Shown here one piece after another: positions 1-5,030 of a stretch of DNA of 5,949 bases. Within the stretch, counting starts at the first letter, position 1. Each line of letters begins with the position of its first letter. Origin of the DNA: Bradyrhizobiaceae bacterium. Lineage in GTDB: Bacteria > Pseudomonadota > Alphaproteobacteria > Rhizobiales > Hyphomicrobiaceae. The stretch is from NCBI GenBank assembly GCA_947475855.1, contig CANJPN010000407.1:1-5949 (forward strand), given 5' to 3'. The translations under genes and the position numbers were made by a program. The notes beneath the pieces are model-generated. The model made no database searches. It was not told the DNA's origin and was given only the letters and a program-made list of their open reading frames with translations.

Positions 1-48
1 GGTTCCATGCCCAGCTTCCGATTTCAGCGGTCCGGGCAGGCTTGCCAT
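1..48 (-). CDS. Possible start of a downstream gene, cut by the window edge
   Basis: On the minus strand an ATG at 46-48 opens a frame that stays open for 16 codons to the left edge. A purine-rich GGGAG lies 9 bases upstream of this ATG, in the 15-base gap after the argF stop. The visible N-terminus (MASLPGPLKSEAGHGT) has no recognisable motif. Two nearer ATGs (at 64 and 53) hit stop codons within ten codons, so 48 is the only credible start apart from an ATG at 8 right at the edge. Same-strand position and tight spacing suggest it is the third gene of the argD-argF operon. From memory of Bradyrhizobiaceae gene order it could be hslO (redox chaperone Hsp33), but the sequence itself does not show this. 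Confidence 0.4.
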   Translation of the reverse strand, partial: MASLPGPLKSEAGHGT

Positions 49-63
49 CGCATCAAGCTCCCA

Positions 64-1038
64 TTATGCCCCGAGGCACCATGCCAGCACGGCCTTTTGT
101 GCGTGCAGGCGGTTCTCGGCCTCGTCCCAGACCCGAGATTGCGGGCCTTCGAGCACTTCCGCCGTCACTTCATGACCGCGATAGGCCGGCAGGCAATGCA
201 GGAATATAGCGCCTTTCGCAGCTTTGCTCATCAGCCGGCCGTCGACGGCGTAGGCCCCCAGCAGCTTCTTGCGCCGCGCTGCATCGGTCTGGCCCATCGA
301 GACCCACGTATCCGTGACGACGCACTGTGCACCGGCGACTGCCTGGACAGGATCGCTTCCGATCGTAATGTCGCCGCCTTCGCTGTGCGCCCACTCGATG
401 AACTTCGCTTCGGGCTTCAGCGACGGCGGACACGCGATCCGCAGCGAGAAGCCGAGCCGCACGGCCGCGTGCATCCATGAAACTGCGACGTTGTTGCCAT
501 CGCCGATCCACGCGACCGTTTGGCCCGCGATCGGCCCGACGCTTTCCTCGAACGTCTGCACGTCGGCCAGCACCTGGCACGGATGGCTCTCGTCGGTCAG
601 CCCGTTGATGATCGGAATCGTCGCATTCTCGGCGAGTTCCAGCAGCGTCGAATGCTTGTTCGCGCGGATCATCACAGCATCCGCATACCGAGACAGCACG
701 CGCGCGGTATCTGAAACCGTCTCGCCGCGCCCGAGCTGCAAGTCGGTATGGTTGAGCGCGATGGTCTGGCCGCCGAGCTGTCGCATCGCGATGTCGAACG
801 AGACTCGTGTCCGTGTCGACGGCTTCTCGAAGATCATCACCAGCACGGCGTCTTCTATGCCGGCCGGCCGCATGGCCGCGGGAACGCGTTTTCCGGCTCG
901 CTTCATCTCGTGCGCGTCATCGACGATGCGGCGCACGGTGGCCGCGTCGAGCAGATGCAAGTCGATGAGATGACGAGGACCGGCATCAGTCACGGAGGAC
1001 TTGGCCGGGCGGGATTTAAGCGGACGCCTTTGCGACAT
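64..1038 (-). CDS. argF: Ornithine carbamoyltransferase (anabolic OTCase)
   Basis: This enzyme joins carbamoyl phosphate to ornithine to give citrulline in cytoplasmic arginine synthesis, normally as a trimer. From the ATG at 1038 it has 324 residues. The carbamoyl-phosphate loop STRTR is at 74-78, HPCQ at 152-155, the nucleotide-fold-like segment WIGDGNN at 177-183, the ornithine-binding DTWVSMG at 243-249 and the catalytic HCLP at 281-284. All key residues are present, so it should be active. It overlaps the end of argD by 23 bases and has no clear ribosome binding site, which suggests translational coupling. The start is uncertain. A GTG at 993 (codon 16) would give 309 residues beginning just before the conserved RHLIDL, nearer the usual OTCase length. 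The ATG at 1086 would add 16 residues that lie fully within argD and look unlike the family. Confidence 0.96.
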   Translation of the reverse strand: MSQRRPLKSRPAKSSVTDAGPRHLIDLHLLDAATVRRIVDDAHEMKRAGKRVPAAMRPAGIEDAVLVMIFEKPSTRTRVSFDIAMRQLGGQTIALNHTDLQLGRGETVSDTARVLSRYADAVMIRANKHSTLLELAENATIPIINGLTDESHPCQVLADVQTFEESVGPIAGQTVAWIGDGNNVAVSWMHAAVRLGFSLRIACPPSLKPEAKFIEWAHSEGGDITIGSDPVQAVAGAQCVVTDTWVSMGQTDAARRKKLLGAYAVDGRLMSKAAKGAIFLHCLPAYRGHEVTAEVLEGPQSRVWDEAENRLHAQKAVLAWCLGA

Positions 1039-2245
1039 GGGAAAGTGCTTTCGAAAGTCTGCTTGCTGCTTCGCTGAGCTCGGCATCTGTGACGTTGAGT
1101 GGTGGCAATAGACGCAGGACGTTTTCGCCCGCGCCCACCGTCAGGAGTTTCTCGGCCATGCACGCCTTCACGACGTCGCCGACCGGCGGGGCCAGACGCA
1201 CGCCTGTAAGGAGTCCTTTGCCTCGGATGTCGAGCAATAGGTCGGGGTGCTCGTCTTTCACACGAGCCAGCGCCTGATGGAGGCGCGATGCTTTCTGTTG
1301 GACCTCGTCGAGGAAGCCCGGCTCCAGCATCACGTCGAGAACGGCATTGGCGACGGCAGTGCCGAGCGGATTGCCGCCGAAAGTCGAGCCGTGCGTACCG
1401 GCCGTCATGCCCTTGGCTGCCTCCGCGGTCGCCAGCACCGCGCCGATCGGGAAACCACCGCCGATGCCCTTGGCGACAGCCATGACGTCGGGCGTGATGC
1501 CGGCCCATTCGTGCGCGAACAGCTTGCCGGTGCGGCCCATACCGGTTTGCACTTCGTCGAGCACGAGCAGCAGGCCATGCTTCGTCGTGATCTCGCGCAG
1601 CCACTTGAGGTCGTCCGTCGGAATCGTGCGAACGCCGCCTTCTCCCTGCACAGGCTCGATCATGATTGCAGCCGTGGTCGGGCCTATCGCGGCTTCGACG
1701 GCCGCCCGGTCTCCGGTTGGCACCACGACGAAGCCCGGCATGTCAGGCCCGAAGCCCTCGAGGTATTTGGCGTTCCCGGCAGCAGCGAGCGTCGCCAGCG
1801 TCCGGCCGTGGAATGAACCCTGGAACGTGATGATCTCGTTGCGCTCCGGATGGCCGGAGACGAACTGGTATCGACGCGCGGTCTTGATCGCGCCCTCGCA
1901 GGCCTCGGCGCCCGAGTTGCAGAAGAACACCCTCTCGGCGAACGATGCCTTGGACAAGCGGTCGGCGAGCTTCTCCTGGCCGGCGACCCGGTAGAGATTG
2001 GAGGTGTGCCAGACCTTGTTTGCCTGATCGGCAAGTGCCGCGATGAGACGCGGGTGAGCGTGGCCAAGTGCATTGACGGCGACCCCGCTGCCGAAATCGA
2101 GATAGCGGTTGCCTTCGGTGTCGATCAGCCAGCTTCCCTCGCCGCGCTCGAACACCACATCCTGGCGCGCATAGGTTGCCATGACGGCGGCCGAAGGCCC
2201 GCCTGGCGGTACGGAGTTTTTTGGCATGCTCGCCTTATCTGACAT
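1016..2245 (-). CDS. argD: Acetylornithine aminotransferase (PLP-dependent, class III)
   Basis: ArgD transfers an amino group from glutamate to N-acetylglutamate semialdehyde, giving N-acetylornithine in cytoplasmic arginine synthesis; many homologues also act in lysine synthesis as DapC. The protein has 409 residues, the usual length. Visible class-III aminotransferase features are NSGAEA at 110-115 (phosphate/cofactor contacts), SFHGRT at 144-149, IEPVQGEGG at 196-204, LDEVQ at 229-233 with the pyridine-nitrogen Asp230, the Schiff-base lysine Lys259 in AVAKGIGGG, and GSTFGGNPL at 286-294. The ATG at 2245 is chosen because AAGAGGT lies 6 bases upstream of it; the Met at codon 7 lacks such a site. 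It is the first gene of the operon with argF. Its leader carries an intrinsic terminator and alternative hairpins, described separately, which suggests attenuation control. Confidence 0.96.
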   Translation of the reverse strand: MSDKASMPKNSVPPGGPSAAVMATYARQDVVFERGEGSWLIDTEGNRYLDFGSGVAVNALGHAHPRLIAALADQANKVWHTSNLYRVAGQEKLADRLSKASFAERVFFCNSGAEACEGAIKTARRYQFVSGHPERNEIITFQGSFHGRTLATLAAAGNAKYLEGFGPDMPGFVVVPTGDRAAVEAAIGPTTAAIMIEPVQGEGGVRTIPTDDLKWLREITTKHGLLLVLDEVQTGMGRTGKLFAHEWAGITPDVMAVAKGIGGGFPIGAVLATAEAAKGMTAGTHGSTFGGNPLGTAVANAVLDVMLEPGFLDEVQQKASRLHQALARVKDEHPDLLLDIRGKGLLTGVRLAPPVGDVVKACMAEKLLTVGAGENVLRLLPPLNVTDAELSEAASRLSKALSHVAKASA

Positions 2246-2306
2246 GACGATACCTCTTGCCGAAAATCAAAAAAGCCGCCCGTTGCGGCGGCTCGCGTCT
2301 TTCCAT
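2235..2306 (-). CDS. Candidate Arg-rich leader peptide upstream of argD
   Basis: This 23-codon frame starts at the ATG at 2304-2306 and stops at TAA 2235-2237, just inside argD, whose ATG is at 2243-2245. GAGAG lies 8 bases before the ATG. Six of 23 residues are Arg, two of them at codons 3-4 (AGA CGC), immediately before the 5' arm of the terminator. A ribosome held at those codons would cover that arm and stop the terminator forming, which would suit derepression of argD when arginine is scarce. The overlap with the argD start would also couple translation. This is inference: GC-rich DNA gives Arg-rich chance frames, and a second 27-codon frame (2350 to 2267, five Arg, no good ribosome site) competes for the same role. 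Confidence 0.25.
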   Translation of the reverse strand: MERREPPQRAAFLIFGKRYRHVR

Positions 2307-2394
2307 GTTTGGTGCTCTCGGACCCTGGCAGGATCGCCGAAAGCCACCATATCCAGTGTTCCAGATTCACACCTTCACACCCCTGGAACGAGCA
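2246..2394 (-). promoter_or_regulatory. argD leader RNA with mutually exclusive hairpins (putative attenuator)
   Basis: From a predicted transcript start near 2394 the leader runs about 150 bases. A first inverted repeat pairs GTTCCAG (2389-2383) with CTGGAAC (2364-2358). A second, 40-base hairpin spans 2349-2310: arms of 5, 7 and 5 pairs separated by a 1-base and a 2-base bulge, closing on GCC. The terminator follows at 2293-2269. GGTGGCT (2348-2342), in the 5' arm of the second hairpin, can instead pair over 7 bases (one G-U) with AGCCGCC (2293-2287), the 5' arm of the terminator. That pairing would act as an antiterminator and excludes both other structures. The pairings are read directly from sequence. 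The regulatory role and the signal (arginine, through ribosome stalling, a protein or a ligand) are inferred. A small RNA ending at the terminator is the main alternative. Confidence 0.55.
2269..2293 (-). terminator. Intrinsic terminator in the argD leader (attenuator)
   Basis: Read on the minus strand, AGCCGCC (2293-2287) and GGCGGCT (2280-2274) form a perfect 7-bp GC-rich stem around the loop GCAACG, followed by six T (2274-2269). This is the canonical form of a Rho-independent terminator. The T run follows the hairpin only on the minus strand, so it acts on transcripts heading into argD. It ends about 24 bases before the argD ATG, and no complete gene lies upstream on that strand. It therefore either attenuates argD or ends a small RNA. 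Confidence 0.85.
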
Positions 2395-2400
2395 GATTTA

Positions 2401-2429
2401 CCGATACGCACAGGCGACCCGGCTGTCAA
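2401..2429 (-). promoter_or_regulatory. Putative promoter for argD-argF
   Basis: On the minus strand a perfect -35 TTGACA (2429-2424) is followed, after exactly 17 bases, by TATCGG (2406-2401) as a weak -10 matching TAT of the consensus. The predicted start point is near 2394. The position directly before the structured argD leader supports it. The poor -10 keeps confidence modest. Confidence 0.45.
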
Positions 2430-2967
2430 CGCACTGAAAACGGTAGCGAAAAGCCAATTTCGCGATCAGTAATCCAGTGGCGGTGCAACATTTTCCTCAA
2501 ACATACAGAGAACCCAATCCCCTTGTCGTGACCGATTCGCAACAGCACGGTGTCAATACCCTGTAAAGAACCTCGGGCGGCTTGTATGCCGAAAACCGTA
2601 TGTAGTAGTGTCTGGTCGTCGGGGCTCGAAATGTTGCGGGTCTTGGCAGGTTGTTCTTCCTGCTGGCCGGCGTGTACGTGATCGTTGCTTGGTATCACTG
2701 TTCGCAACGTATCTACGAGCGCTTGAGTCCCCGAGTGTCAGTCTAGTTACCCGAGTAGTCGCAGTTAAGTCGCGTCGGGTTTTCCTGCCAAGCGTACGGC
2801 AGGGCGTTGGTCCGCTTTCCCCAGTTTTAAGTCTCGTAGCCGGTTGGTCGGTTTGCGTGTGCACGTTCGCGTCGTGACCCTTTGGGTCGTGTCGCCGATC
2901 GTTTGCCGTTCGCAGCCATCGTTCCGGTTGTCGCAGGTCGTGCGCGTTTCGTCGCGAGCACTCTGCT
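2430..2967. other. Gene-free part of the argD-gcrA divergent intergenic region
   Basis: I see no credible gene here. The longest plus frame (2608-2877, 89 residues) has no ribosome site and a low-complexity Arg/Val/Ser/Cys-rich product. From about 2838 to 2970 the plus strand is strongly A-poor and rich in G and T. It should carry the gcrA promoter and a long 5' untranslated leader, but I cannot name a convincing -35/-10 pair. Small repeats are present: an imperfect tandem pair at 2731-2750 and 2751-2769, and TTAAGTCKCGT at 2765-2775 and 2827-2837. A short inverted repeat GACCC-TTT-GGGTC lies at 2876-2888. GANTC methylation sites occur at 2534 and 2725, with others at 2364 and 2970. Confidence 0.6.
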
Positions 2968-2991
2968 GTGATTCTCAAGGAGCGACAAGAA

Positions 2992-3597
2992 ATGTCGTGG
3001 AATGATGAGCGCGTGGAGACACTCAAGAAGCTCTGGTCCGAAGGACTGAGTGCGAGCCAGATAGCTGGCAGGATTGGTGGCGTTACTCGCAATGCCGTCA
3101 TCGGAAAAGTTCACCGCCTCGGTCTATCGGGACGTGCGCCGACATCGCGCACTTCGGCCTCCCGCCCGCGGCCTCGGATCGCAGCACCGCGCCGCCCGGC
3201 CAAGCAGCGGTTCATGCAGGTCGGCTCGGTCGCGCTGAGACCGGCTTTCCATCTCGATGCCGAGCCTTATGTGTCGACTTACGAGGAGCTCGAGATTCCG
3301 GTGGCCGAGCGCAAGTCGCTGCTCGACTTGGTGGAATCTAGCTGCCGGTGGCCGATCGGTGATCCTCAGACGCAAGAGTTTCATTTTTGCAACCGCGGTA
3401 CGATAGCGGGTTTGCCATACTGCGAGTTCCATGCTCGCCGGGCATTCCAGCCTGTTCAGCCGCGTCGCCGCGATCGGGTCAACGATCATTCGGTCGCATT
3501 TGCTCGACGCGCGGACACTGTTGCGCCTCCTGCACCAGAAAGCGTGCCAGAAAGCGTGTCAGACAGCGTGCCTGAAAAGGAATCGGTCGAGGCCTGA
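2992..3597 (+). CDS. gcrA: GcrA cell cycle regulator
   Basis: GcrA is an alphaproteobacterial transcription regulator that binds the housekeeping sigma factor and promoters carrying CcrM-methylated GANTC sites, controlling S-phase and division genes. The 201-residue protein opens with the hallmark N-terminal DNA-binding region: SWNDERVETLKKLWSEGLS at 2-20, ASQIA at 21-25 and GVTRNAVIGKVHRLGLSGR at 30-48. A basic Arg/Pro linker follows to about 70. The C-terminal sigma-interacting region has CRWPIGDP at 118-125, HFC at 131-133 and YCEFH at 143-147; its Cys/His spacing might bind a metal, which is inference. The ATG at 2992 is preferred because AAGGAG lies 9 bases upstream and SW is the family N-terminus; the frame extends to a GTG at 2968 without support. 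Odd: about 40 residues follow the usual end, including an ESVPESVSDSVPE repeat. It is transcribed divergently from argD. Confidence 0.95.
   Translation: MSWNDERVETLKKLWSEGLSASQIAGRIGGVTRNAVIGKVHRLGLSGRAPTSRTSASRPRPRIAAPRRPAKQRFMQVGSVALRPAFHLDAEPYVSTYEELEIPVAERKSLLDLVESSCRWPIGDPQTQEFHFCNRGTIAGLPYCEFHARRAFQPVQPRRRDRVNDHSVAFARRADTVAPPAPESVPESVSDSVPEKESVEA
3538..3573 (+). repeat. 12-base tandem repeat in the gcrA tail
   Basis: Three consecutive 12-base units, GAAAGCGTGCCA, GAAAGCGTGTCA and GACAGCGTGCCT, encode ESVP, ESVS and DSVP in frame. The following PEKESVEA looks like a further diverged copy. The repeat lies in the poorly conserved acidic C-terminus, so copy number could vary without harming the conserved domains. 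Confidence 0.8.
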
Positions 3598-3632
3598 TCG
3601 GCTCTCGACTGTGAGCGGGGGACTGAGGGCAG

Positions 3633-3670
3633 CACCCGGGACCGGCAACGGTTGCGGGTGTTTCTCGTTC
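3633..3670 (+). terminator. Probable terminator after gcrA
   Basis: Thirty-five bases after the gcrA stop, CACCCG (3633-3638) pairs with CGGGTG (3655-3660). Inside, ACCG (3641-3644) pairs with CGGT (3649-3652) around a stable GNRA-type GCAA loop, with a 2x2 internal loop between the stems. The tail TTTCTCGTTC is T-rich but broken, so termination may be partial or may need Rho. Confidence 0.55.
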
Positions 3671-3701
3671 GGCGGCCCCACTTCCGTCTGCGCTATCCAT
3701 C

Positions 3702-3730
3702 TTACCCGAGCTATCGCCTGCTGCTATCAT
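3702..3730 (+). promoter_or_regulatory. Possible promoter for the TctC-like gene
   Basis: TATCAT at 3725-3730 matches five of six consensus -10 bases. Seventeen bases upstream, TTACCC (3702-3707) is a weak -35. It lies between the gcrA terminator and the next gene, 37 bases before its ATG. GCTATC recurs at 3692, 3710 and 3723 across this element. Confidence 0.3.
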
Positions 3731-3767
3731 TTGTCGCAAAGATAGGGATGCCAGCGGAGGAAGCCAG

Positions 3768-4844
3768 ATGCCGAGATCGGTCGTCGCGACTTGGGCGCTG
3801 CTATCGGCCATGCCGTGTGCGCTGTGCATGGTGATGCCTCTGGCCGCCGCCGCCGATCCCGTGGCCGACTTCTACAAGGGCAAGCAAGTTCAAGTCGTTG
3901 TCCGCACGACGGTTGGCGGGGGCTACGATACGCTGTCGCGTTTGATCGCCCGCCACATCGGCCGGCATATTCCGGGGCAACCGGCGACAGTCGTGATCAA
4001 CATGCCCGGCGCCGGCGGCTTGCAGGCAGCCAACTATATGGGTAGCCGCGCTCAGCAGGACGGCACCGTGATCTCCATCATCGGACAGGGCATTCCGATC
4101 GATCAGGCGCTGGGCTTGAACAAGAGTCTCCAGACCGACCTGCGCAAGCTGGAGTGGATCGCCAATATGGGTGGCTCCAACCAGGTGATGGCGGTGTGGC
4201 ATACCTCGCCCACAAAGACACTCGCGGATGCCCGCCGCCGCGAGACGTTGATCGGCACGTCAGGCACCGGCTCGATCTCTGTGCAGTTGCCCTCGATCTA
4301 CAACAACGTGCTCGGCACCAAGCTCAAGCTGGTCATCGGCTATCCCGGCGGCGTCGAGATCGACCTGGCGATGGAGCGCGGCGAGGTCGAGGGGCGTGGC
4401 ACCAACCCATGGGCGGACTATGTCGCCGCCGCGCCGCGTCTCGTGAAGGAAAAGCTGATCAACATCATCGTCCAGGTCGGCCTCACGCGCGAACCAGACC
4501 TTCCGCACGTGCCGACACTGCTGGAAGAAGCGAAGGGCGACGACAACCGCGCTATCGCGGAGTTCATGACCAAGGGCGTCGCGGTCGGCCGCCCGCTGGC
4601 AACCAGTCCTAATGTGCCCGCCGACCGCCTGGCCGCTTTGCGCCAAGCCGCGAAGGTCATGGTCGAGGATGCCGAGTTCAAGCAGGACGCAGAGCGGACG
4701 AGCCACGAAGTCCGGTACATGTCTGGTGAGGTGCTCGCGAAGCTCATAAGGGACCTCATCGAGGCCCCGCCGGATGTCCGCGACAAGGTCAAACAGGCGA
4801 TGGAGCCGCCGAAAGACGCAAAGCAGATAGAGGCGAAGAAGTAG
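3768..4844 (+). CDS. Periplasmic substrate-binding protein, TctC/Bug family
   Basis: The family supplies the extracytoplasmic solute receptor of tripartite tricarboxylate transporters, binding carboxylates and similar small acids; many members are orphans of unknown ligand. This 358-residue protein starts with a signal peptide (hydrophobic 5-28), probably cut near Ala29 in LAAAADP. Family-like segments are DFYKGKQVQVVV at 34-45, GGGYDTLSRLIARHI at 50-64, NMPGAGGLQAANYM at 78-91, QDGT at 97-100, GYPGG-EIDLAMERGEVEGR at 191-210 and PHVPTLLEEA at 246-255. The ATG has GGAGG 7 bases upstream. No gene for the TctA or TctB membrane subunits is in the window, so transport cannot be assumed. A di-heme cytochrome gene follows 186 bases later on the same strand, after a gap with no clear promoter or terminator. 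The family call is firm; the ligand is unknown. Confidence 0.85.
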   Translation: MPRSVVATWALLSAMPCALCMVMPLAAAADPVADFYKGKQVQVVVRTTVGGGYDTLSRLIARHIGRHIPGQPATVVINMPGAGGLQAANYMGSRAQQDGTVISIIGQGIPIDQALGLNKSLQTDLRKLEWIANMGGSNQVMAVWHTSPTKTLADARRRETLIGTSGTGSISVQLPSIYNNVLGTKLKLVIGYPGGVEIDLAMERGEVEGRGTNPWADYVAAAPRLVKEKLINIIVQVGLTREPDLPHVPTLLEEAKGDDNRAIAEFMTKGVAVGRPLATSPNVPADRLAALRQAAKVMVEDAEFKQDAERTSHEVRYMSGEVLAKLIRDLIEAPPDVRDKVKQAMEPPKDAKQIEAKK

Positions 4845-5030
4845 AAGAGCGCTCTGTTCTTGGGATATCTGAGATTTCGGCGCGGCACATATTGCAAGCG
4901 CAAGCTACAAGAAGAGTGTCGAGCGGTCAGGTCGGGCGGTTGTCCAGATTTGGAATACGGGACGCCTCAGGAGACCTCGTCGATGTGCCGTTACTACAAG
5001 TACAGCAGCCAACGGGGCCAAGAGCAAACA

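Noticed and set aside
269..973. Long plus-strand open frame opposite argF
   Set aside because: It lies wholly antisense to a well-conserved OTCase gene and its product has no recognisable motif; it is a GC-rich shadow frame.
1347..1994. Long plus-strand open frame opposite argD
   Set aside because: It is antisense to argD, whose catalytic motifs are all intact, and its translation is low-complexity Ala/Ser/Pro-rich.
2125..2370. Minus-strand frame from a GTG at 2370 with three Trp in four codons, like a trp leader peptide
   Set aside because: It has no stop before or within the leader and runs 120 bases into argD out of frame. Stalling at its Trp codons would cover the segment needed for antitermination, so the logic does not work, and trp control of argD is not expected.
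2608..2877. 89-residue plus-strand frame upstream of gcrA
   Set aside because: No ribosome binding site and a biased Arg/Val/Ser/Cys composition in a G/T-rich region; nothing supports translation.
2246..2991. Enrichment of GANTC sites in the argD-gcrA region
   Set aside because: Four sites in 746 bases is close to the roughly three expected by chance, so density is not evidence; only position might matter.
3816..3827. Cysteines at residues 17 and 20 of the TctC-like signal peptide as a lipoprotein site
   Set aside because: The residues before each Cys do not fit the lipobox pattern, and an ordinary signal-peptidase site (LAAAA) lies just downstream.
4846..4855. Palindrome AGAGCGCTCT just after the TctC-like gene
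   Set aside because: With no spare bases for a loop it leaves a 4-bp stem at most, and no T run follows, so I do not call it a terminator.
4860..5030. 57-residue N-terminal extension of the cytochrome frame
   Set aside because: It would bury the clear signal peptide starting at the ATG at 5031, and its composition is not that of an export signal.
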